Source: Paraburkholderia unamae (GTDB lineage: Bacteria; Pseudomonadota; Gammaproteobacteria; Burkholderiales; Burkholderiaceae). Taken from it: a stretch of DNA of 64,000 bases. Under the pieces are notes generated by a model, which was not told the DNA's origin, searched no databases, and saw only the letters and a list, made by a program, of their open reading frames with translations. Below are positions 26,441 to 34,480 of the stretch, piece by piece. Every line of letters starts with the position of its first letter. Within the stretch, counting starts at the first letter, position 1. The stretch lies in NCBI RefSeq assembly GCF_003268775.1, contig NZ_QLSU01000012.1:62001-126000 (forward strand). Direction: 5' to 3'. The translations under genes and the position numbers were made by a program.

Positions 26441-27234
26441 GACGCCGCCAGCGCCGCATTGCGCAGCACGATGTGCCGCCAGAACGCCTGCCGCGCCCGC
26501 CCGTCTGCGCCGAGCCCCTGCGCGCCCTCGCAATCGACATAGTGCGTGCGCCGGGGAAAAGCGCCGCCGCGCACCAGCACGCACAGATCGACGGCGACGA
26601 CCGAGGCCCACTGATCGCGCGCAAGCACCGACGCATCGACCGGCTGCGCCGCACCCGCCGTCCAGTAACGCAACCGCAAGCGCTCCACGCCCTCGACGAG
26701 CGGCTGCGCCGTGCCAACCTTGCCCGAGCCTTCGCAGTAGAGTTCGGGCTCGCCGGTCGATGCGCTCGCCTTGACGTGATAGCGATTCACGATCTCGCTA
26801 CCGGCCGCACCCGCCGCCTGACCGAGGCAGTCCGTGACCTGGCCGTTCGCGGCGGGCCACGTCGATACGCCGTCGCCCTGGTAGCGCACCGCGAGCCCGT
26901 CCGAGCGGCCCGATAGCGATTCGCAGGCAAGCGCGGCGTCCGCGCCCACCGGCCGCCCAGCCGTGCAACCGAAGATCGCCGGGCCGGCAAGCGGCACGCG
27001 CGTATCGGCGGCGACGAACCCGGCCATCTGGATCTGCTCGCCCATCAGCAGCAACGCGTTCATGCCTGCCTCGTGAATGCGCGCGGCATCGCTCGCATAC
27101 GCGAACGCCTGACGCTGCGACCGGTAGGCCGCCAGCGCGCCAAGCGTCACCACGAGGCCGAGCGCCACGGCAATCGTCAGTTCGAGAAGCGTGTGGCCAG
27201 CGCCTCGACGCGCCAGGGTGAGCTTCGGTTTCAT
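26437..27234 (-). CDS. pilW: PilW-like minor pilin
   Basis: 265 aa. The leader and cleavage site is GHTLLELTIAVALGLVVTLGALAAYRSQRQAF, with conserved Glu+5. The long globular domain contains four or more cysteines (FGCTAGRPVGADAALACE, YCEGSGKVG), as in PilW. It overlaps pilV upstream and pilX downstream by 4 bp each. Confidence 0.85.
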   Translation of the reverse strand: MKPKLTLARRGAGHTLLELTIAVALGLVVTLGALAAYRSQRQAFAYASDAARIHEAGMNALLLMGEQIQMAGFVAADTRVPLAGPAIFGCTAGRPVGADAALACESLSGRSDGLAVRYQGDGVSTWPAANGQVTDCLGQAAGAAGSEIVNRYHVKASASTGEPELYCEGSGKVGTAQPLVEGVERLRLRYWTAGAAQPVDASVLARDQWASVVAVDLCVLVRGGAFPRRTHYVDCEGAQGLGADGRARQAFWRHIVLRNAALAAS

Positions 27235-27659
27235 CGCAGGAACGCCAGCGCTACGCAGTCGCGTCCCGCCGGGACCGCGACGTCAAGACACGGCTGCGCC
27301 CGCGCAGCCGCAGCCGCGCCCGAGGCCGCTGCGAACTGCGTGGCAAGCCAGGTGGCGCTCGCGATCGACACTTCGCCTGCGCTGCTCGATGTGGCGAGGC
27401 GCCCTTCTGGCACGATGGATGTCGACAGCGCCTTCCATCGATCCGTGGCCGCGCCCGTCACCGCCGTCGCGCGTGCGGCTTCGGCAAGCGCGGCGGCGGC
27501 GAAAACGGCGCGCTCGCGCGCCGCTGCCAACTGCGCATGGCGAGCCAAACCGAATTGCGTGCTCATCAAGCCAAGACCGCTCATCGCCATGATGCCAAGC
27601 GCGATGGCGACTTCGAGCAGCGTCGATCCACGCTCGCCAGCAATGCCTGCCCACCTCAT
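27231..27659 (-). CDS. pilV: PilV-like minor pilin
   Basis: 142 aa. The N-terminal pilin helix is GSTLLEVAIALGIMAMSGLGLMSTQFGLARHAQLAAARERAVF, the PilV pattern. The globular part is short and Ala-rich. The ATG at 27659 overlaps the fimT stop; a GTG at 27674 is the alternative. The overlap at its 3' end with pilW shows tight co-translation. Confidence 0.82.
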   Translation of the reverse strand: MRWAGIAGERGSTLLEVAIALGIMAMSGLGLMSTQFGLARHAQLAAARERAVFAAAALAEAARATAVTGAATDRWKALSTSIVPEGRLATSSSAGEVSIASATWLATQFAAASGAAAAARAQPCLDVAVPAGRDCVALAFLR

Positions 27660-28192
27660 GACGCCCCCGCGCACGCACCGTCGCTAATCCGCGCCCGGCC
27701 GCCCGCCGCGATGCGTATGCAGCGCCGCCATCGCGCGCCGCGCTGTGCCGCCGAAGCGGCGCGCGGCGCGACCTCGATATTGCGCAGACTGCCAATGGTC
27801 TGCCCCGCCGGCGGCGTAAACGTAATGGCGGTGAGCCCGGACGCCACCGCAATCGCGTCGAGCGCCGGCTGCACGCGCAGCGGCACGTAGGCGCCGCCTC
27901 GCTCGAACATGACGGCCCAGCCGCACGACCAGTCGGCAAGACCCGACGGGCACGCCTTCGCCGCCGCAAGACAGTTGCGCGCCGCGTCGACACGGCAAAC
28001 GGTAATGCGCGCCTTGCGCCGGATCGCTTCGTTGCGCGCATAGGCGAGCGTGCCGAGCATCGCATTGGCGCGCGCATCGACCTGGTCGCGCACGCGCCAG
28101 GCGGTAAAAACGGGGGTGGACAGGGTCGCGCCGATCGCCAGCAAGACGATGACGACCATCGCTTCGATGAGCGTGAATCCTCCGCATTTCAT
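27656..28192 (-). CDS. fimT: FimT/GspH-type pseudopilin
   Basis: 178 aa, first gene of the minor-pilin operon. The prepilin site is GGFTLIEAMVVIVLLAIGATL with Glu+5. Then NAMLGTLAYARNEAIRRKARITVCRVD matches the GspH/FimT family domain. FimT proteins bind DNA in natural transformation in some species; the C-terminus here is Arg-rich (ARWRRCIRIAAGGRARISDG), consistent with DNA binding. The ATG at 28192 was preferred over a nearby TTG. Confidence 0.85.
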   Translation of the reverse strand: MKCGGFTLIEAMVVIVLLAIGATLSTPVFTAWRVRDQVDARANAMLGTLAYARNEAIRRKARITVCRVDAARNCLAAAKACPSGLADWSCGWAVMFERGGAYVPLRVQPALDAIAVASGLTAITFTPPAGQTIGSLRNIEVAPRAASAAQRGARWRRCIRIAAGGRARISDGACAGAS

Positions 28193-28350
28193 CAGCAATC
28201 CTTAATTTGAATGGATTGCCATCAATCTACGGACGAATGCGAAACGAAACAATTAGCCGAACGGCTAGCTGGTGCGCGCGACGCCGACTCGCGAGAATGC
28301 AAGCATCACGACAGCGGCAGGGAACAGGAGGAAAAGCTATGCGAACGCGC

Positions 28351-28842
28351 TCAGCGCTTTTTCGCGGGAACAGCAGGCGTGGCGGCGGCGCCGGTGCGGC
28401 GGAATTCCTCGATCACGTCCTCGAATTCGGAAACGTCTTCGAAGCGTCGGTACACCGAAGCAAAACGTACGAACGCGACCTTGTCGAGTTCGCGCAATTC
28501 GCCCATCACGAGCTCGCCAAGGCGCTCGCTGCGCACTTCGCGCTCGCCGCTACCGAGCAGTTGATACTCGATGCGGGCAACCGCCGCGTCGATCGCGTCG
28601 GCTGCAACGGGCCGCTTGCGCAGCGCCAGTTGCATGCTCGCCATGATCTTGCGGCGGTCGAACTCCGTGCGGCTGCCGTCCTTTTTGACGATGGCCGGCA
28701 TCGCCAGCTCGACCCGCTCGTACGTCGTGAAACGCTTGTCGCAGGCCGGGCAGCGGCGGCGGCGCCGGATCGCGGCGCCGTCTTCGGACACGCGCGAGTC
28801 GACGACCTGCGTGTCTTCGTGCCGGCAAAAGGGGCAGCGCAT
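28351..28842 (-). CDS. nrdR: Transcriptional regulator NrdR
   Basis: 163 aa. A zinc ribbon (CPFCRHEDTQVVDSRVSEDG ... CPACDKRF) precedes an ATP-cone (PAIVKKDGSRTEFDRRKIMASMQLALRKRPV). It senses dNTP/ATP status and represses ribonucleotide reductase genes. The gene is 6 bp downstream of glyA and is co-transcribed with it, the usual arrangement in this group. Confidence 0.96.
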   Translation of the reverse strand: MRCPFCRHEDTQVVDSRVSEDGAAIRRRRRCPACDKRFTTYERVELAMPAIVKKDGSRTEFDRRKIMASMQLALRKRPVAADAIDAAVARIEYQLLGSGEREVRSERLGELVMGELRELDKVAFVRFASVYRRFEDVSEFEDVIEEFRRTGAAATPAVPAKKR

Positions 28843-28848
28843 ACTGGC

Positions 28849-30096
28849 TTAGCGGTAAACCGGGAAGCGCTTCGTCAGCTCGGCGACCTGCGCCTTCACG
28901 CGCTCGATCGTCGCTGCGTCTTCCGGATTGTCGAGCACGTCGGCAATCAGGTTGCCCACCTGCTCGGCTTCCTTCACGCCGAAGCCGCGCGTCGTCATCG
29001 CCGGCGAACCCAGACGGATACCGCTCGTCACGAACGGCTTTTCCGGGTCGTTCGGGATCGCGTTCTTGTTCACCGTGATGTGCGCGGAGCCGAGCACGGC
29101 TTCCGCTGCCTTGCCGGTGATGTTCTTCGCACGCAGGTCGACCAGCATCACGTGGCTTTCCGTGCGGCCCGAGACGATGCGCAGACCGCGCTTGACCAGG
29201 GTTTCGGCCAGCACGCGCGCGTTTTCGACCACTTGCTGCTGATAGGTCTTGAATTCCGGCGCGAGCGCTTCCTTGAACGCCACGGCCTTGCCCGCGATCA
29301 CGTGCATGAGCGGACCGCCCTGGATGCCCGGGAAGATCGCCGAGTTGATCTGCTTCTCGAATTCGGCCTTCATCAGGATCACGCCGCCGCGCGGGCCGCG
29401 CAGGCTCTTGTGCGTGGTCGTGGTGACGAAGTCGGCGTGCGGCACCGGGTTCGGGTAGACGCCCGCGGCGATCAGGCCTGCGTAGTGCGCCATGTCGACC
29501 ATGAAGTACGCGCCAACGGCCTTGGCAACCTTGGAGATGCGCTCGAAGTCGATACGCAGCGCGAATGCCGACGCACCGGCGATGATCAGCTTCGGCTTGG
29601 TTTCGTGCGCGCGCTTTTCGAGCGCTTCGTAGTCGATGTCTTCGTTGGCGTCGAGGCCGTAGCTCACCACGTTGAACCACTTGCCGCTCATGTTGAGCGC
29701 CATGCCGTGCGTGAGGTGACCGCCTTCGGCGAGGCTCATGCCCATGATCGTGTCGCCCGGCTTGAGCACGGCGAAGAACACGCCCTGGTTGGCCTGCGAG
29801 CCCGAGTTCGGCTGAACGTTCGCGGCTTCGGCGCCGAACAGTTGCTTCACGCGGTCGATCGCGAGCTGCTCGACGATATCCACGTATTCGCAGCCGCCGT
29901 AATAGCGCTTACCGGGGTAGCCTTCGGCGTACTTGTTGGTGAGCTGCGAGCCCTGAGCGGCCATGACCGCGGGCGAGGTGTAGTTTTCCGACGCGATGAG
30001 CTCGATGTGCTCTTCCTGGCGGCGGTTTTCGAGTTCGATCGCCTTGAAGAGTTCGGGATCGACGTTGGCGTTGGTGCTTTCGGCTCTGTCAAACAT
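28849..30096 (-). CDS. glyA: Serine hydroxymethyltransferase
   Basis: 415 aa, the standard SHMT length. The PLP lysine is in TTTTHKSLRGPRGG; other signatures are IASENYTSPAVMAAQGS, NKYAEGYPGKRYYGG and QPNSGSQANQGV. It converts serine plus tetrahydrofolate to glycine and methylene-THF. MFDRAESTNANVD is the chosen start. The leftward transcript continues into nrdR. Confidence 0.98.
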   Translation of the reverse strand: MFDRAESTNANVDPELFKAIELENRRQEEHIELIASENYTSPAVMAAQGSQLTNKYAEGYPGKRYYGGCEYVDIVEQLAIDRVKQLFGAEAANVQPNSGSQANQGVFFAVLKPGDTIMGMSLAEGGHLTHGMALNMSGKWFNVVSYGLDANEDIDYEALEKRAHETKPKLIIAGASAFALRIDFERISKVAKAVGAYFMVDMAHYAGLIAAGVYPNPVPHADFVTTTTHKSLRGPRGGVILMKAEFEKQINSAIFPGIQGGPLMHVIAGKAVAFKEALAPEFKTYQQQVVENARVLAETLVKRGLRIVSGRTESHVMLVDLRAKNITGKAAEAVLGSAHITVNKNAIPNDPEKPFVTSGIRLGSPAMTTRGFGVKEAEQVGNLIADVLDNPEDAATIERVKAQVAELTKRFPVYR

Positions 30097-30708
30097 ACGG
30101 ATTCCGTTAAGTGTGTTCAGGTTGACCGGGTCTCGCGCGGAACGCGTAGCGGGTACGCGGCGCTGCTGGCAAAGAGGCCAGCCTTGACGTGGCGGAAGGA
30201 GGCGCCGCACACGCGAGGCAGGACAGCCATGGCCCATCAAGGCCCAGCAGCGCTAATGAAAGCGCGCGAAAATCGGCTGCCCAGGCGAACGGCAAAACGG
30301 CACCCTGCGCTTCACGGTGGGTCGTTCCACCTTGAGTCCCCAATAGCCGGCTTGCAGCCGCCACTTCGGAACCCTATCGCCAGTCACGCAGGGATTGAGC
30401 GCGTTAGTGTATTGGAACGGCAGGGAATAGGCAACCGCCCGCGCAACGCCTTGACGGGCGCGGGTTGCGGCGCGAACGACGGTACGAACTGCGGGGTGAG
30501 CGATGGCGTCAACGGCGGCGTCAACGGCGGCGTGAACTGCGGTGTGAACTGCTGCACGAACGACGGCCCGGTCGCCAAAGCGCCGCCGGTCGCCAAAGCG
30601 CCGCCGGCCGCCATGCGCACCGCGCGCGTTCTGTCCCTTCCTTGCCGCAACGCGGCATTGGAAGTAGGCTTTCCCCTTTCCTCGCCTACCACCGACCAGG
30701 GAGCCACC
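30097..30708. other. 612-bp gap with a short tandem repeat
   Basis: The glyA promoter lies at the left. I see no supported gene, although open frames run through it on both strands. At about 30483-30566 a 12-bp unit of the type GGCGTCAACGGC/GGCGTGAACTGC is repeated imperfectly six or seven times. Two copies of GGTCGCCAAAGCGCCGCC follow near 30570-30606. The ydfG-like gene begins at the right edge. Confidence 0.5.
30482..30606. repeat. Imperfect tandem repeats, 12-bp and 18-bp units
   Basis: Units such as GGCGTCAACGGC and GGCGTGAACTGC recur in tandem, followed by GGTCGCCAAAGCGCCGCC twice. On the minus strand they would read as a Thr-Pro-rich tetrapeptide series (PQFTPPLTPPLTP), but no credible gene covers it. 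Confidence 0.7.
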
Positions 30709-31455
30709 ATGATCGTTTTCGTCACCGGCGCGTCCGCCGGCTTCGGCGCCGCCATCGCCCGCGCCTTTGTAAAGGGCGGCCATCGCGTCGTCGCCACCGC
30801 GCGTCGCAAGGACCGCCTCGACGCCCTCGCCGCCGAACTCGGCGACGCCCTCCTGCCCATCGAACTCGACGTGCGCGACCGCGCGGCGGTCGAAGCCGCA
30901 CCCGGCGCGCTGCCGCCCGAGTTCGCAGGCGTCGACGTGCTCGTCAACAACGCCGGGCTCGCGCTCGGCGTGGAGCCGGCGCAGAAGGCCGACCTCGACG
31001 AGTGGGAGACCATGATTGACACCAACTGCACGGGTCTGGTGCAGGTTACCCACGCGTTCCTGCCCGGCATGATCGCGCGCAACCGCGGCCACATCTTCAA
31101 TCTCGGGTCGGTGGCGGGCCGCTGGCCGTATGCGGGCGGCAACGTCTATGGCGCGACCAAGGCCTTCGTGCGCCAGTTCAGCCTGAACCTGCGCGCCGAC
31201 CTTGCGGGCACCGCGCTGCGCGTGACCGACATCGAGCCGGGCCTGTGCGGCGGCACCGAATTCTCGAACGTGCGCTTTCGCGGCGACGACGACAAGGCGG
31301 CCAACGTCTACAAGGACGTGCAGCCGCTCACGGCAGAGGACATCGCCGACTCGATCTACTGGATCGCCACGCGCCCGGCCCACGTCAATATCAACACGAT
31401 CGAGCTGATGCCCGTCGCCCAGTCTTTCGCCGGACTGAGCATCCATCGCGGCTAA
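30709..31455 (+). CDS. ydfG: YdfG-like SDR (3-hydroxy acid / malonic semialdehyde reductase)
   Basis: 248 aa. The N-terminus MIVFVTGASAGFGAAIARAFVKGGHRVVATARRKDRL is typical of YdfG, with NNAGLALGVEPA and the catalytic motif GSVAGRWPYAGGNVYGATKAF, then the VTDIEPGLCGGTEFSNVRF loop. YdfG uses NADPH and acts on 3-hydroxypropanoate/malonic semialdehyde or L-allo-threonine. It is a single gene upstream of the tol operon and unlikely to be part of it. Confidence 0.93.
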   Translation: MIVFVTGASAGFGAAIARAFVKGGHRVVATARRKDRLDALAAELGDALLPIELDVRDRAAVEAAPGALPPEFAGVDVLVNNAGLALGVEPAQKADLDEWETMIDTNCTGLVQVTHAFLPGMIARNRGHIFNLGSVAGRWPYAGGNVYGATKAFVRQFSLNLRADLAGTALRVTDIEPGLCGGTEFSNVRFRGDDDKAANVYKDVQPLTAEDIADSIYWIATRPAHVNINTIELMPVAQSFAGLSIHRG

Positions 31456-31532
31456 AATCTGCTTACGTTTTTCTTACTTATGTCAGTCGTACGAAAGACG
31501 CGAAAGACGTAGAAGCTGCGCGTTCCGGTAGA

Positions 31533-32027
31533 ATGCGCGGCATGGAAAATTGCACCAGCAAGCCGGACGAGGAGTCATCCCCGGCCGGCCGCGATTTCAC
31601 GTGGCCAGTGCGGGTCTACTACGAAGACACCGACGCCGGCGGCATCGTGTTTTACGCGAATTACCTCAAGTTTTTCGAGCGAGCGCGCACCGAATGGCTG
31701 CGCGCGTGCGGCGTCGACCAGCGTCGGCTCGCCGAGGAAACGGGCGTGCTTTTTGTCGTGCGCAGCACCGCGCTCGACTACCGCGCGCCCGCGCGTCTCG
31801 ACGAAGTCGTCACGACCGTGAGCCGAGTCGAAAAACTCGGCCGTGCCTCGGTCGACTTCATGCAGGAGGCGTGGCGCGACGGCACGCTGCTCGTCACGGG
31901 CGTCATCCGCGTTGCCTGCGTCGACGGCCGGGCCATGCGTCCCGCCCCCATTCCAGCCCACGTTCATGCAGCCTTGCAACGTGGACCGCAGAAAGACCTG
32001 CACGCCGTGTCAACGGCAGTGCAGTAA
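31533..32027 (+). CDS. ybgC: Tol-Pal-associated acyl-CoA thioesterase YbgC
   Basis: About 164 aa hot-dog-fold protein. The catalytic motif is YYEDTDAGGIVFYANYLKFFERARTEWL; ALDYRAPARLDE follows. It hydrolyses short- or long-chain acyl-CoA/ACP and sits ahead of tolQ, as in most proteobacteria. A second in-frame ATG at 31542 is equally possible, since the N-terminal region before FTWPVRVYY is variable. Confidence 0.93.
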   Translation: MRGMENCTSKPDEESSPAGRDFTWPVRVYYEDTDAGGIVFYANYLKFFERARTEWLRACGVDQRRLAEETGVLFVVRSTALDYRAPARLDEVVTTVSRVEKLGRASVDFMQEAWRDGTLLVTGVIRVACVDGRAMRPAPIPAHVHAALQRGPQKDLHAVSTAVQ

Positions 32028-32181
32028 TTACCGTTGATACGACGCCAGTGAACTCGCGCCGGTCAATGCAGGACCAAGCAGGGTTCGGCCGCGGCGGCGC
32101 GAAAGCTTCCCAAACGCCTACAGGAAGCCTCGCGTTGTCTTGCAGCCGCTCGCCCCTTCCGGGACGTCACAACGAACCTAT

Positions 32182-32859
32182 ATGAACACTACACAAGATC
32201 TGTCGATCATTTCTCTCGTTCTTAATGCGAGCATACTGGCACAGGCGGTGATGGGGCTTCTTCTGCTCATGTCGCTGATTTCCTGGACCTTCATCTTCCG
32301 CAAGTGGTTCGCGATCCGCCGGGCGCGCACCCAGACCGAGCGCTTCGAGCGCGACTTCTGGTCGGGCGGCGACCTGCAAGCGCTCTATCAGAGCGCGGCG
32401 AACAACCGTCACACGATCGGTGCGCTCGAGCGTATCTTTGAATCGGGCATGCGCGAATTCCTGAAGGCGAAAGAAAAACGCCTGAACGATCCGGGCGCCG
32501 TGCTCGACGGCGCGCGCCGCGCCATGCGCGCGGCTTTCCAGCGCGAAATGGACGCACTTGAGGCGAACCTCTCGTTTCTCGCCTCGGTCGGCTCGGTGAG
32601 CCCGTACATCGGTCTCTTCGGCACGGTCTGGGGGATCATGAATGCGTTCCGCGGCCTCGCGAACGTGCAGCAGGCCACGCTCGCGAACGTCGCGCCCGGC
32701 ATTGCCGAAGCGCTGACGGCGACCGCGATCGGTCTGTTCGCCGCCATTCCGGCGGTGGTCGCGTACAACAGCTACGCCCACGACATCGACCGTCTCGCGA
32801 TTCGCTTCGAAACCTTCATCGAAGAATTTTCGAACATCCTGCAACGTCAGGCCCACTAA
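32182..32859 (+). CDS. tolQ: TolQ proton-channel subunit
   Basis: 225 aa inner-membrane protein with three TM segments (near residues 17-37, 130-155, 165-190). The GLFGTVWGIMNAFRGL and GIAEALTATAIGLFAAIPAVVAYN motifs identify TolQ. With TolR it uses proton-motive force to energise TolA for outer-membrane constriction at division. The MNTTQDLS start follows a short leader after ybgC. Confidence 0.97.
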   Translation: MNTTQDLSIISLVLNASILAQAVMGLLLLMSLISWTFIFRKWFAIRRARTQTERFERDFWSGGDLQALYQSAANNRHTIGALERIFESGMREFLKAKEKRLNDPGAVLDGARRAMRAAFQREMDALEANLSFLASVGSVSPYIGLFGTVWGIMNAFRGLANVQQATLANVAPGIAEALTATAIGLFAAIPAVVAYNSYAHDIDRLAIRFETFIEEFSNILQRQAH

Positions 32860-32886
32860 TCTTCCGCAGTCAGCAAGGAGTCGAAG

Positions 32887-33333
32887 ATGGGAGGCTCAGT
32901 CCGTTCGAGCATGCGAGGCAGCCGCTCGCGCCGCGCGATGGCCGATATCAACGTCGTGCCGTATATCGACGTGATGCTGGTGTTGCTCGTGATCTTCATG
33001 GTGACGGCGCCGCTCGTCGCGCCGTCCATTGTCAACCTGCCCACCGTGGGCGGGGCTTCGCAACAGCAGCAGGTTCCACCGGTCGTGGTCAATATTCGCC
33101 CCGACGGCAATCTGAGCGTACGCTATAAGGACGATTCCGGCGCCACGCAGCAGGAAAACATGACGCGCGCCGATCTCAATGGCTTCGTTGCCGATCGCGA
33201 GCAAAGCCATCCCGACCAGCCCGTCGTGATCGCGGCCGACAAGTCCGTCAAGTACGAGACGGTGATGAACGTGATGTCCGACCTGAAGGCGCATGGCGTC
33301 AAACGTGTCGGACTGCTCGTCAAATCGCAATGA
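32887..33333 (+). CDS. tolR: TolR proton-channel subunit
   Basis: 148 aa. One TM helix near residue 20-45 (MADINVVPYIDVMLVLLVIFMVTAPL) carries the critical Asp. A periplasmic domain follows (VSDLKAHGVKRVGLLV at the end). It pairs with TolQ. Its stop overlaps the tolA start (ATGA), giving translational coupling; AAGGAG precedes its own ATG. Confidence 0.97.
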   Translation: MGGSVRSSMRGSRSRRAMADINVVPYIDVMLVLLVIFMVTAPLVAPSIVNLPTVGGASQQQQVPPVVVNIRPDGNLSVRYKDDSGATQQENMTRADLNGFVADREQSHPDQPVVIAADKSVKYETVMNVMSDLKAHGVKRVGLLVKSQ

Positions 33334-34346
33334 TCCGCAAGAACGATTCGTATCCGCTGCAACCTCCACGCGAGCGTGGCACGGGACGTGCTGTCGCGCT
33401 CGCGGTGCTCATGCACCTGCTGCTCGGTCTGTTCCTGTATCACGGCATCCATTGGCAGAACAGCACGCCGGCGGGCGAAGAAGCGGAACTCTGGACCGAG
33501 GTGCCGGACCTGTCGACGCCGAAGCCGTTGCCGCCGCCCGCGCCAGTGGCCCCGACCCCTGCCCCGCCGCCGCCGCAAACCGAGGACGCCGACATCGCGC
33601 TGCAACAGCAAAAGCGTAAGCAGCAGGAAGCGGCACGCGAGGCGCAACTGGCCGAGCAGCAGCGCCTGAAGCAGCAGCAGGAAGCGGAGGCGAAGCGCCA
33701 GCAGCAGCTTGCGGCCCAGCAGGCCGCGCAACTGGCCGCGCAGCAAAAGGCGCAGAAGCTCAAGCAGCAGCAACAGCAGCAGCAGGAGCAACAACAGGCC
33801 GCGGCTGAAAAGCAGAAGCAGCAGGAACAGCAGCAAGAAGCGCTCAAGAAGCAGCAGCAAGAAGATCAGCAGAAGCAGGCGAAGCTCGACGCGCAGAAGA
33901 AGGCCGACGCCGAAAAGGCGGCCAAGGCGAAGGCCCAGGCCGACGCCCAGGCGAAGAAGCTCGACGCGGAACGCCGCGCCCGCATCGCGCAGATGCAAGG
34001 CTCGATGGGCGGCGGTGAAGGTTCGAGCGGCAACGGTCTGGCGAAGAGCGGCACGGGCAGCGGCTCGGGCGGCAATGCGACTTCGCCGGGCTATGCGGAC
34101 AAGGTGCGCCGGCGTGTGCGTCCGAACATCGTGTGGGCGGGCGAAACGTCCGGTCTCGAAACGGAGATTTCGGTGCGTTGCTCGCCGACGGGCACGCTGC
34201 TTTCGGCGTCGATCACGCGCAGCAGCGGCAACGCGTCGTGGGACGATGCTGCATTGCGCGCGGTCCAGCGCTCGGATCCGATGCCGGTCGATACTGACGG
34301 CAAGACGCCTTCGAGCTTCAAGATCACCTTGCGCCCGGCAGGCTAA
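33330..34346 (+). CDS. tolA: TolA envelope-spanning protein
   Basis: 338 aa. One N-terminal TM helix (residues ~18-35) is followed by a proline-rich stretch and a long helical domain of Lys/Gln/Ala repeats (about residues 85-225, with extended poly-Q runs). A C-terminal TonB-like domain (YADKVRRRVRPNIVWAGE ... VRCSPTGTLLSASITRSSG) contacts Pal/TolB. It transmits TolQR energy across the periplasm. The Q-rich low-complexity tract is prone to length variation. Confidence 0.96.
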   Translation: MIRKNDSYPLQPPRERGTGRAVALAVLMHLLLGLFLYHGIHWQNSTPAGEEAELWTEVPDLSTPKPLPPPAPVAPTPAPPPPQTEDADIALQQQKRKQQEAAREAQLAEQQRLKQQQEAEAKRQQQLAAQQAAQLAAQQKAQKLKQQQQQQQEQQQAAAEKQKQQEQQQEALKKQQQEDQQKQAKLDAQKKADAEKAAKAKAQADAQAKKLDAERRARIAQMQGSMGGGEGSSGNGLAKSGTGSGSGGNATSPGYADKVRRRVRPNIVWAGETSGLETEISVRCSPTGTLLSASITRSSGNASWDDAALRAVQRSDPMPVDTDGKTPSSFKITLRPAG

Positions 34347-34480
34347 GGGCTGCCATAAGATGCAGAAAGGTTGACGAAAGCCGGCACGCGGCGGCAGACC
34401 AAGGAACGATTCGAACGAATTCGGGTCAGTCTGCTGTTGCGTGGTGTCACAAAAATCGCTTTTTCAGGAAACAGTACAGC

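Noticed and set aside
28207..31455. A continuous 1082-codon open frame on the plus strand
   Set aside because: It runs antisense to nrdR and glyA and only its last 248 codons (the ydfG-like SDR) have family motifs. GC-rich DNA gives long shadow frames.
33123..33998. Leu-rich minus-strand frame opposite tolA
   Set aside because: The poly-Leu and poly-Cys runs are simply the antisense of Gln/Lys/Ala repeats in tolA.
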